Shown here: positions 1-5,558 of the stretch, piece after piece
Layout: every line of letters starts with the position of its first letter
How positions within the stretch are numbered: position 1 is the stretch's first letter
Source: Robiginitomaculum sp036478975
Lineage (GTDB): Bacteria; Pseudomonadota; Alphaproteobacteria; Caulobacterales; Maricaulaceae
Direction of reading: 5' to 3'
DNA: 5,558 bases
Assembly (NCBI GenBank): GCA_036478975.1
Contig: JAZGFA010000177.1
Coordinates: 1-5,558 of the forward strand
The notes under the pieces: generated by a model
The model's input: the letters and a program-made list of their open reading frames with translations, nothing else
The model's database searches: none
What the model was told of the DNA's origin: nothing
Program-made: the position numbers and the translations under genes

Positions 1-226
1 CATCCCATTTGCCGTAATCCTCTGTCTTAATGCCCATATAGGTCTGGGCCATAGGGGAACGCATGATGTCTTCGTTAAAGCCCTTTTCAAACCAGTCATT
101 GATAGCGGTATTATTAGTCGCGATTTGCTCTGCGCTAATGGCGGGCGCAGCCTTAACGGGGCCATCTGAGGGCTGGCAGGCGGCGAGCATTAGGGCGCTA
201 GCGCCAAGGAGCAAAAATTTACGCAT
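1..226 (-). CDS. DUF885 family lipoprotein, N-terminal part (cut by window edge)
   Basis: The first 75 codons of a minus-strand gene, which continues past position 1. The protein starts MRKFLLLGASALMLAAC. That is a lipoprotein signal peptide (basic n-region, hydrophobic core) with the lipobox LAAC, so Cys17 should be lipidated and the protein anchored in the membrane. After a short Pro/Ala linker comes a segment with INDWFEKGFNED, then RSPMAQTYMGIK and DYGKWD. This matches the start of the DUF885 family as I know it: an N-terminal Trp/Phe helix, then an S-P-x-x-x-T-x-x-G turn. DUF885 proteins are usually about 550-620 residues and are often described as putative metal-dependent peptidases, but the proposed catalytic part lies outside this window, so activity cannot be judged. 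The start is supported by AGGA six bases upstream of the ATG. That site is buried in an inverted repeat (231-272). The family call is by pattern recognition; the lipoprotein call is direct. Confidence 0.82.
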   Translation of the reverse strand, partial: MRKFLLLGASALMLAACQPSDGPVKAAPAISAEQIATNNTAINDWFEKGFNEDIMRSPMAQTYMGIKTEDYGKWD

Positions 227-230
227 GGAA

Positions 231-272
231 TATCCTATCGTGACTAAGTTGACTTGACCTAGTCGTAGGATA
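231..272 (-). promoter_or_regulatory. Inverted repeat / leader hairpin covering the Shine-Dalgarno of the DUF885 gene
   Basis: Read on the minus strand, this stretch can fold as TATCCTA, a single C, GACTAGGT, a 7-base loop, ACTTAGTC, a 4-base internal bulge, TAGGATA. That gives 7 + 8 paired bases including one G-U pair. The 3' arm TAGGATA contains the AGGA Shine-Dalgarno of the lipoprotein gene, six bases before its ATG, so the RNA hairpin would hide the ribosome binding site. The same symmetry (GACTA...TAGTC) could instead be a protein-binding operator in the DNA. The choice depends on where transcription starts, which is unknown. No T-tract follows it, so it is not an intrinsic terminator. 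Confidence 0.55.
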
Positions 273-293
273 GGGGGAGGGCCTTGCCAAGGC
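262..293 (-). promoter_or_regulatory. Palindrome and weak candidate promoter for the DUF885 gene
   Basis: Positions 281-293 read GCCTTG-C-CAAGGC, a perfect 6-1-6 palindrome. On the minus strand it contains TTGGCA (290-285), a possible -35 box. Seventeen bases downstream is TACGAC (267-262), a poor -10. The promoter must lie between the upstream terminator (316-349) and the start codon at 226, so this is a reasonable place for it. The match is weak and is offered as a candidate only. The palindrome would suit a dimeric repressor sitting over the -35 box. Confidence 0.25.
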
Positions 294-315
294 GTAACGG
301 GTGTATTTTGGTAAT

Positions 316-349
316 AAAAAAACGGCCACTCAAATCAATGAATAGCCGT
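316..349 (-). terminator. Rho-independent terminator of the porin-like gene
   Basis: On the minus strand, 28 bases past the stop codon of the porin-like gene, ACGGCTATTCA (349-339) pairs with TGAGTGGCCGT (332-322). The stem is 11 bp with two G-U pairs, the loop is 6 bases (TTGATT), and a run of seven T begins at the last stem base. All parts of an intrinsic terminator are present. There is no T-run on the plus-strand side, so it acts in one direction. It separates the porin-like gene from the DUF885 gene downstream on the same strand. Confidence 0.9.
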
Positions 350-376
350 CTTATTATTTGAAATAAGGTTTTTACT

Positions 377-2155
377 TTAGAAACGCGCCTTAAAGCCAAC
401 ATTGATAGCATGGGCATCAACGCTTTGGTCTGATACGAGTTGCGGCGCTACGAAGGGGATGAAGCCTTTATTGTAGACATATTCTGCGCCGAAATCGAGA
501 TATGGGCCAAGGCTATGCTCGACGCCAAGCACGTGCTGCTGGTTTTTACCAAAGCTTGTTGTAGCTCCGCCAATGCCAACGCCGCGGTAATCTTCATCGC
601 TGACATTACCCCATGTGCCGACCGCAGAAAATGCGGTATTGCCGCCAAGAAAACGCGGTTTATAGCGCGCTTGAGCAACCGTAACGGACAGGTTTTCGTC
701 AAAATCAATATTGCCATTGGCGTCAATATAGGCCGGAGCAATCGTGCCGTCAGCCGCTTGCGGGATAGCAGCAGCCCATGGCTCTAGCGTGGTTGTGTAC
801 TCAAGCATCAGGTCAAGCACGTCGCTATTATATTCGGCAAAGGCGCTTACGGCGCTATTGCGGTACTCGATAAAGTTAGCCGGCGGCGTGCCTGTCATAA
901 TGGCGTTAAAGGTATGGGCTGTCCAGTTATTGCGATAGATAGTGTCGTGCAAATAACTTGTACCGAAGGTCAGGGCGCCAGAATTACCAAGCAGGAATTC
1001 TTTTTCAATACTCGCGGCGTAATTGCCGATATTGTTTTCTTCGCCGGCGTAAGCCGTGCGCAATTGACGGCCAGCACTAAACGCGGTTGCGCTCATTTTT
1101 AAACCGTTTTTGTAATAGCCAAGCTCTAGGACAGGCTGATCGCTTTGGGCCCAGAAATAGTGCTGGGATTCCGTTTGCGTGAAGGGGTTGTAGCCGTTGA
1201 AATTACCAAAATCGATGGTTTTACGACCAAAGGCGGCGTAAAATGGACTTTTATCAAGGTTGCCGAAGGTTACGAAGGCTTTACGTAATTGCATTTCGTC
1301 CTGGGCGCGCGGGAAATCCGTTTCGGAATATTCAGGCTGTAAATAGATAGTCGTCCAGTCACCAAATGTACCCGTAATAGCGAGGGCGGCATTGTTGATG
1401 GCGAAAACGCCGGTCTGATCATCGGTGCGGTTAGAGAAGAAGGGGAAGCGCGACAAAATCGGGAATTTACCCGGCTCGTCCGTGCGCTGCCACATCAGGC
1501 CGCCTTTCATACCACCACCAAGATAGAGAGAATTTGGAGCAAGGATACCATTGCGGCGATGCTGCAAGAGGGTGATGGCCTTACCGGTCGTGTTTTCTTG
1601 CCAGTCTAGCATGCGGTTTGAATGGGCAGCGCTGGTGCGTACGGCGAGGCTACCCATATTATAGCGGCTTTGTCCCTGCACAGGGGCGGTGCGGCTCGCA
1701 TATTGCACGGGCATTTGGGCGCGCGCATCAGAGCGGCCACGCAGGCCAAAGAAAGAGAACGGCTTGCGCGGAGCCTGCGCCATATTGGCAACGGGGCGCA
1801 TTTCATAAGCATTATGCGGGTTTGGCGCATAGGCTTGATTTTGGGCGTCGCCTTGCTGCGGCGCATATTGCGTTTGATGCTGATATTGCGGTTGATGTTG
1901 CATTTGCGGCTGCTGCAATTTGGCGCAAGCGGGTTGTACCCATTGCTGGCCTAGGCAAGGGGATTGTGCTTGCTGTTGTTGCATATAATGTTGACGGGTT
2001 GGTACGGTGGCCGCGCTAGGGGCCGCGTACTGCATGGCGTTCCAAGCACCGCGAAGCGGCAAAGCGTTTTGATTGGCCATTACGGGCAAAGCGATAGCGG
2101 CTAAAATTGTCGCGCCGCCAAGTGCATAAAGTTTTGTAGTTTTCTTAATCGTCAT
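377..2155 (-). CDS. Outer-membrane beta-barrel protein, LbtU-like porin with Gln-rich N-terminal region
   Basis: A 592-residue secreted outer-membrane protein. Residues 1-27 are a Sec signal peptide with a likely cut after VMA (VMA|NQ). Residues 56-109 are rich in Gln, Pro, His and Tyr and carry a Cys pair (SPC...PAC, residues 67 and 77). A linker with a short helical stretch (about 170-202) follows. From about residue 210 to the end, alternating aromatic/polar strands separated by Gly/Asn/Asp turns form about 380 residues of barrel, ending in ARF; a C-terminal Phe is the usual barrel-assembly signal. The core with RKAFVTFGNLDKSPFYAAFG and FGNFNGYNPF resembles the LbtU-type siderophore porins (Legionella LbtU takes up legiobactin) and the related Francisella DUF3573 proteins. 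The substrate here is unknown. The start ATG at 2155 was chosen because GGGTGGGA lies six bases upstream and the signal peptide begins there. A reading 21 codons longer would need a TTG start and adds a non-signal-like stretch. The gene ends in its own terminator. Barrel: confident; LbtU family: moderate. Confidence 0.78.
   Translation of the reverse strand: MTIKKTTKLYALGGATILAAIALPVMANQNALPLRGAWNAMQYAAPSAATVPTRQHYMQQQQAQSPCLGQQWVQPACAKLQQPQMQHQPQYQHQTQYAPQQGDAQNQAYAPNPHNAYEMRPVANMAQAPRKPFSFFGLRGRSDARAQMPVQYASRTAPVQGQSRYNMGSLAVRTSAAHSNRMLDWQENTTGKAITLLQHRRNGILAPNSLYLGGGMKGGLMWQRTDEPGKFPILSRFPFFSNRTDDQTGVFAINNAALAITGTFGDWTTIYLQPEYSETDFPRAQDEMQLRKAFVTFGNLDKSPFYAAFGRKTIDFGNFNGYNPFTQTESQHYFWAQSDQPVLELGYYKNGLKMSATAFSAGRQLRTAYAGEENNIGNYAASIEKEFLLGNSGALTFGTSYLHDTIYRNNWTAHTFNAIMTGTPPANFIEYRNSAVSAFAEYNSDVLDLMLEYTTTLEPWAAAIPQAADGTIAPAYIDANGNIDFDENLSVTVAQARYKPRFLGGNTAFSAVGTWGNVSDEDYRGVGIGGATTSFGKNQQHVLGVEHSLGPYLDFGAEYVYNKGFIPFVAPQLVSDQSVDAHAINVGFKARF
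1829..1990 (-). repeat. Gln-rich low-complexity tract with hexapeptide repeats, inside the porin-like gene
   Basis: This codes for residues 56-109 of the barrel protein. At 1853-1906 there are three consecutive hexapeptides: QMQHQP, QYQHQT, QYAPQQ. The first two 18-base units share 13 of 18 bases, so they look like an old tandem duplication and not only codon bias. A run of four Gln (QQQQ) lies near the N-terminal end. The tract lies between the signal peptide and the barrel and is probably disordered. Confidence 0.6.
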
Positions 2156-2206
2156 AATCGTTCCCACCCGCGCCAATGCGCAGCCCTTATTTAACTGTGA
2201 GCGTTT

Positions 2207-2231
2207 GTAAAACAGCAATGTAAAGTTTTAC
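2207..2231. promoter_or_regulatory. Inverted repeat GTAAAAC-N11-GTTTTAC between divergent genes
   Basis: A perfect 7-base inverted repeat (2207-2213 and 2225-2231) lies in the 142-base region between the divergent porin-like gene and cckA. The element TGTAAA also occurs as a direct repeat at 2206-2211 and 2219-2224. The right arm overlaps the proposed cckA -35 box. The layout fits an operator that could act on one or both genes, but I do not recognise the motif as that of a known regulator. AT-rich sequence can give such repeats by chance. Confidence 0.35.
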
Positions 2232-2255
2232 TTAATTGAGGTGCATAATTAATAA
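2227..2255 (+). promoter_or_regulatory. Candidate sigma-70-type promoter of cckA
   Basis: TTTACT (2227-2232) as -35 and TAATAA (2250-2255) as -10 are separated by 17 bases; shifting by one base gives AATAAT with 18. Transcription would start near 2262, leaving a leader of about 36 bases to the ATG at 2298. No comparably good promoter was found for the minus-strand gene, whose promoter must lie in the same region. Confidence 0.4.
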
Positions 2256-2297
2256 TAAAAGCGGCGCTCGCAGCTGCATTGGTGCTAGGTATCAAAT

Positions 2298-4802
2298 ATG
2301 GCTGATTTGATTCGCGATATTGATGACAATGAGCGCATGCCCGCTGGGGCAGGGCGTAGCTCCGTATTCTTATGGATAGCGGCGATTATTGCTATTGGGG
2401 CAGGCGTTGCAGCGGCCCTTAATGCGCAAACATTAGGCTGGATGGCTTTCCTATTGCTTATCGGCATTGCCGCCATAGCGCTGATGACAATATTTGTTCT
2501 GGTTATAAGCCGCCCCGTTGGCTCGGCTTTAGGCGATGAAACAGGGTCAAGCCGCACTATGATAAGCGCAGCCTTTGATCAATTGCCGGAGCCGACGCTT
2601 ATTACCCAAGATGGCAAGCCGGTTTATGCCAATCAAGCCTATAGCGATTTAGCACGTAAACTTGGTGTGCAAACACTCTCCGATAGCCCGCCTAGCGTGG
2701 ATCGCCTGTTTGGCACAAAGGTCAAATCCGCCTCTGCGGTTATTTTTCGCCTGCACCATATACGCCATGCGGGGGAGCGAGCGGAGGATTTTGTTGAAAC
2801 CTTTGGCCCCGATGGGGTCTTGCGCCGTTTTCATGTGCGGGTCAGCGGAACCGATCATGGCCTTGTATGGCAAATTAAAGATATGAGCGATGAGGGCCGC
2901 GGCGGGATTGATGTTTTAGTCAATGCGCCGGTAGGCCTTTTTTCCGTCACGCCAGAGGGGGACGTTCTGGCGATGAACGGGGTTATGCGGCGCTGGATTG
3001 GGCTTGGCGATAAGGACGCGGTTGAAAAAATGTCCGAATTTATTGAGACGCCGGAAAGCTTGCTCGCTAGCCCGCAAACCCTTGGACGCATTGTGCGTAA
3101 TGATGCGCGACTAATAACGCAAAAGGGCATTGTCACCCCCGCCGTAATGACCGGCACATGGCAAGAGCTTGATAACGGTCAAGTGTATGCCAGTGTCGCG
3201 CTGTATGGCCATTCGGGTAGCGCGGCTATGGCGCGGGTCGCGGCGGATATGAACGCGGACGAGAGTGCCATTGCAAAGCCTGCCGCCCCTGTAACTGGCG
3301 ATACGGATAGCGCGGCCCCGTTCGGCATTGCGCGGCTGGATAGGCTAGATTTGAAAAAGGCCGTGATAGTGGAGGTTAATGCCGCTCTTGTTGGCCTAAG
3401 CGGCGGCCATGCGCAAATTGGCGATAAATTTTCCACCCTCTTTGCTGATGGCGAGGAGTCAAAGGCTTTGCTCGCGCGCGGGGCACATCAAAGCGGCGCG
3501 CCGTTTGAGGTGCGCTTTGCAGGGGATAAGGGCGCGCCGGTTAATGTCTATATATCTGATGACGGTGCCGGAGAGGGCGCCGTTGCCTATATCGTTGACG
3601 TTAGCATGCGCAAGGATTTGGAAAACCAATTGTTCCAATCGCAAAAAATGCAAGCTATCGGCCAATTCGCCGGCGGGGTAGCCCATGATTTTAATAATCT
3701 TCTGACCGCTATTCGCCTCAATACGGATGAACTTTTAGGCCGCCACCCTGTCGGGGACCCGTCCTATCCTGAGCTGCAAAAAATCAATATGACCGTGACC
3801 CGCTCCGCCGCCTTGGTCAAACAACTACTCCAGTTCTCGCGTAAACAAACCCAGCGCACTCAGGTGCTAGGGGTTACCGATACCCTCTCGGATTTAACGG
3901 TTTTGCTTAAACAAGTGCTCAGTGACCGGGTGAAATTGGACGTGATACATGGGCGCGATTTGCCGTCTATTCGCGCGGATAAAAGCCAGATTGAAACGGC
4001 GATGATAAATCTGTGCGTCAATGCGCGCGACGCCATGGCAGAGCAGGGCGGTGGTCAAATCACCATTTCAAGCCATGTGGTCAGCGGTGACGCGCTTATC
4101 GCTAAAGCGATTGACGTTGATAAGACGGCGCGCTTTATCCGCATTGACGTGACCGATACGGGCACGGGCATGGACGAGGCAACACTGGCTAAAATCTTTG
4201 AGCCGTTCTTCACCACCAAAGATGTGGGCAAGGGCACAGGGCTTGGCCTCGCCACGGTTTACGGCATTATGCAGCAATCTTCCGGCCATTTGACCGTGGA
4301 GAGCGCCCTTGGCAAAGGCACGACATTTAACCTCTACCTCCCCGCCTTTGACGGGATTCCCGACGCGCTGGCCCCGGACGCTATTAAGGCTAGGGCTGTC
4401 GCGGCCAAGCCCTCAGATTTGGCGGGAACGGGCACAATCTTGTTTGTCGAGGACGAGGAAAACGTGCGCGACATTGCCGCCAAGACCCTGCGTAAGCGCG
4501 GCTATACGGTGATTGAGGCCGAGGACGGGGAAGAGGCTTATGAAATACTCGAATCCGGTGAGCATAAGTTTGATCTGATGGTGTCTGACGTGATGATGCC
4601 GGGCATGGACGGGCCAACCCTGTTGCGCAAGGGCCGACCTCTGCTCGGCGATGCGCGCATTGTGTTTATCTCTGGCTACGCCCAAGAGGAATTTAGCGAC
4701 ATCTTATCGGAAGAGCCGGATATTACCTTCCTGCCCAAGCCATTCACCCTGTTGCAACTGGCCCAGCGCGTGAAGGCCGAACTTAGCTTGAGTGACGATT
4801 AA
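2298..4802 (+). CDS. cckA: Cell-cycle hybrid histidine kinase CckA
   Basis: An 834-residue inner-membrane hybrid kinase. In the family, CckA autophosphorylates, passes phosphate to its own receiver and then through ChpT to CtrA and CpdR; c-di-GMP turns it towards phosphatase action. Visible parts: two membrane helices (about 22-41 and 47-71); a PAS-like region (about 87-195); a clear PAS (about 205-310, with NAPVGLFSVTPEGDVLAMN); a weaker third PAS-like region (about 343-437); a dimerisation domain with the H-box around His463 (GGVAHDFNNLL); an ATP-binding domain with N-box NLCVNARDAM (571-580), G1 DTGTG (620-624), F-box FEPFF (634-638) and G2 GKGTGLG (644-650); and a receiver (about 711-830) with acidic Glu718/Asp719, phospho-acceptor Asp764, Ser792 and Lys814. 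His463 to Asp764 is 301 residues, the same as His322-Asp623 in Caulobacter CckA as I recall those positions, so the catalytic core is collinear. The extra length against Caulobacter (691 aa) is N-terminal. The start has AGGT seven bases upstream. nadE follows after 19 bases. Confidence 0.95.
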   Translation: MADLIRDIDDNERMPAGAGRSSVFLWIAAIIAIGAGVAAALNAQTLGWMAFLLLIGIAAIALMTIFVLVISRPVGSALGDETGSSRTMISAAFDQLPEPTLITQDGKPVYANQAYSDLARKLGVQTLSDSPPSVDRLFGTKVKSASAVIFRLHHIRHAGERAEDFVETFGPDGVLRRFHVRVSGTDHGLVWQIKDMSDEGRGGIDVLVNAPVGLFSVTPEGDVLAMNGVMRRWIGLGDKDAVEKMSEFIETPESLLASPQTLGRIVRNDARLITQKGIVTPAVMTGTWQELDNGQVYASVALYGHSGSAAMARVAADMNADESAIAKPAAPVTGDTDSAAPFGIARLDRLDLKKAVIVEVNAALVGLSGGHAQIGDKFSTLFADGEESKALLARGAHQSGAPFEVRFAGDKGAPVNVYISDDGAGEGAVAYIVDVSMRKDLENQLFQSQKMQAIGQFAGGVAHDFNNLLTAIRLNTDELLGRHPVGDPSYPELQKINMTVTRSAALVKQLLQFSRKQTQRTQVLGVTDTLSDLTVLLKQVLSDRVKLDVIHGRDLPSIRADKSQIETAMINLCVNARDAMAEQGGGQITISSHVVSGDALIAKAIDVDKTARFIRIDVTDTGTGMDEATLAKIFEPFFTTKDVGKGTGLGLATVYGIMQQSSGHLTVESALGKGTTFNLYLPAFDGIPDALAPDAIKARAVAAKPSDLAGTGTILFVEDEENVRDIAAKTLRKRGYTVIEAEDGEEAYEILESGEHKFDLMVSDVMMPGMDGPTLLRKGRPLLGDARIVFISGYAQEEFSDILSEEPDITFLPKPFTLLQLAQRVKAELSLSDD

Positions 4803-4821
4803 ATTGGGCGTAAACAGAGTC

Positions 4822-5558
4822 ATGACCACTAGCCTTAAAATTGCTTCGGCCCAGCTTAATTCCACCGTCGGGGATATTGCGGGCAATATGGAAAAAGCCC
4901 GCACGGCCTATAAAAGGGCGAAAAAGTGCGGCGCGGATATTTTAGTCCTGCCAGAGCTTTTCGTCATTGGCTATCCGCCCGAAGACTTGGTGCTAAAACC
5001 CGCCGCCATTGAGGATTGCCGCCTCGCCGCGCAAGCATTTGCCGCCCTGACCAAAGACGGCCCCGCCGTGGTGTTCTCTACCCCGTGGAGCGAAGGCGAG
5101 CGGCTTTATTCGGCGGCGCTATTTATGCAAGGCGGAGAGATTCGCGATATTCGCTTTAAGCATCATCTGCCTAATTACGGCGTGTTTGATGAAGCGCGAG
5201 TTTTTAAGTCCGGCCCGCTGCCAAAGCCGGTAATGTTTAAAGGCGTGTCCATTGGCTTGCCGATTTGCGAAGACCTTTGGCAAGAGGGGGTTGCGCGCAA
5301 TCTGGCCCGCGAGGGGGCAGAGATTCTTATTTCCCCCAATGGCTCCCCGTGGCGGCGCACGGCCTTGACCGAACGCCTTGAGCAGGTCGGCGGGCGCGTC
5401 CATGCGGCGGGCTTGCCGCTGGTCTATGTCAACCAAGTGGGCGGGCAAGACGAGCTTGTGTTTGACGGCTCAAGCTTCTGCCTGCAAGCGGATGGCTCCT
5501 TGGCGCAAACCTTAAAATCCTTTGTCGAGGATTTTGACGTAACTATTTGGAATAAAAA
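4822..5558 (+). CDS. nadE: Glutamine-dependent NAD+ synthetase, N-terminal glutaminase domain (cut by window edge)
   Basis: The first 245 codons of a gene that runs off the window. The enzyme makes NAD+ from nicotinic acid adenine dinucleotide and ATP in the cytoplasm, using ammonia released from glutamine. The visible part is the nitrilase-like glutaminase domain: IASAQLNSTVGDIAGN at the start, then the Glu-Lys-Cys triad in its usual contexts: Glu45 in VLPELF, Lys113 in RFKHHLPNYGVFDE and Cys149 in LPICEDLW. Further family signatures are GYPPEDLVLKP, SPNGSPW and LVYVNQVGGQDELVFDG, the last very typical of bacterial NadE. The synthetase half with its ATP-binding SGGxDS motif should follow beyond 5558. 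The start follows the cckA stop by 19 bases with no terminator between, so the two are probably co-transcribed. The ribosome binding site is weak (AGAG four bases before the ATG, in AGAGTC), which suggests modest or coupled translation. Family call is firm. Confidence 0.95.
   Translation, partial: MTTSLKIASAQLNSTVGDIAGNMEKARTAYKRAKKCGADILVLPELFVIGYPPEDLVLKPAAIEDCRLAAQAFAALTKDGPAVVFSTPWSEGERLYSAALFMQGGEIRDIRFKHHLPNYGVFDEARVFKSGPLPKPVMFKGVSIGLPICEDLWQEGVARNLAREGAEILISPNGSPWRRTALTERLEQVGGRVHAAGLPLVYVNQVGGQDELVFDGSSFCLQADGSLAQTLKSFVEDFDVTIWNK

Noticed and set aside
63..257. Plus-strand open frame of 64 codons with a hydrophobic start.
   Set aside because: It lies antisense to the DUF885 lipoprotein, which has a clear lipobox, ribosome binding site and family signature. 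The hydrophobic look is a mirror of that coding sequence.
625..670. EF-hand-like loop DANGNIDFDE in the porin-like protein.
   Set aside because: It is two residues shorter than a canonical 12-residue calcium loop and lies in a predicted barrel loop, where Asp/Asn/Gly-rich turns are common.
1618..2019. Plus-strand open frames of 110 and 133 codons antisense to the porin-like gene.
   Set aside because: They cover the Gln-rich and linker coding region, whose biased codons keep antisense frames open. No ribosome binding site or recognisable domain is present.
2156..2218. A start for the porin-like protein 21 codons upstream.
   Set aside because: It would need a TTG start and puts a charged, non-signal-like stretch before a good signal peptide, while the ATG at 2155 has a strong Shine-Dalgarno sequence.
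2191..2252. Possible CtrA boxes (TTAA-N7-TTAA) upstream of cckA.
   Set aside because: TTAA occurs at 2191, 2232 and 2249, but no pair has the 7-base spacing. In an AT-rich region single TTAA words carry little weight.
2261..2297. Riboswitch or structured leader of cckA, prompted by the GCAGCTGC palindrome at 2270-2277.
   Set aside because: The leader is only about 36 bases and shows no stable extended pairing or known riboswitch core.
1..5558. Mobile elements, CRISPR arrays, tRNA or rRNA genes, toxin-antitoxin or defence modules.
   Set aside because: No transposase, terminal repeats, repeat-spacer pattern, cloverleaf or matching small gene pairs were seen. The intergenic regions are short and accounted for above.

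Overview
The window fits a Gram-negative alphaproteobacterium of moderate G+C. The main evidence is a full-length CckA hybrid histidine kinase, the cell-cycle phosphorelay kinase characteristic of Alphaproteobacteria. The outer-membrane beta-barrel protein and the lipoprotein fit a diderm envelope. I cannot place the lineage more finely from the sequence alone.

Layout. Positions 1-226 (minus strand) hold the N-terminal 75 codons of a DUF885-type lipoprotein, cut by the window edge. Positions 227-376 are a 150-base intergenic stretch. It carries a large hairpin-forming inverted repeat over the lipoprotein's ribosome binding site, a short perfect palindrome, and a strong intrinsic terminator for the next gene. 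Positions 377-2155 (minus) encode a 592-residue secreted outer-membrane barrel that resembles the LbtU-type siderophore porins and has a long Gln-rich N-terminal region. Positions 2156-2297 are a divergent intergenic region with an inverted repeat overlapping a plausible cckA promoter. Positions 2298-4802 (plus) encode CckA. After a 19-base gap with no terminator, positions 4822-5558 (plus) encode the glutaminase half of the glutamine-dependent NAD+ synthetase NadE, cut by the window edge.

How the genes relate. cckA and nadE are probably co-transcribed, joining a cell-cycle regulator to a housekeeping cofactor enzyme. The two minus-strand envelope genes are separate transcription units, because the terminator lies between them. 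I see no mobile element, CRISPR array, RNA gene or multi-gene defence or biosynthetic system. This is mostly ordinary core-genome sequence. The points worth a second look are the Shine-Dalgarno-masking hairpin of the DUF885 gene, the Gln-rich/Cys-pair extension of the porin-like protein, and a changed residue at a c-di-GMP contact position in CckA.
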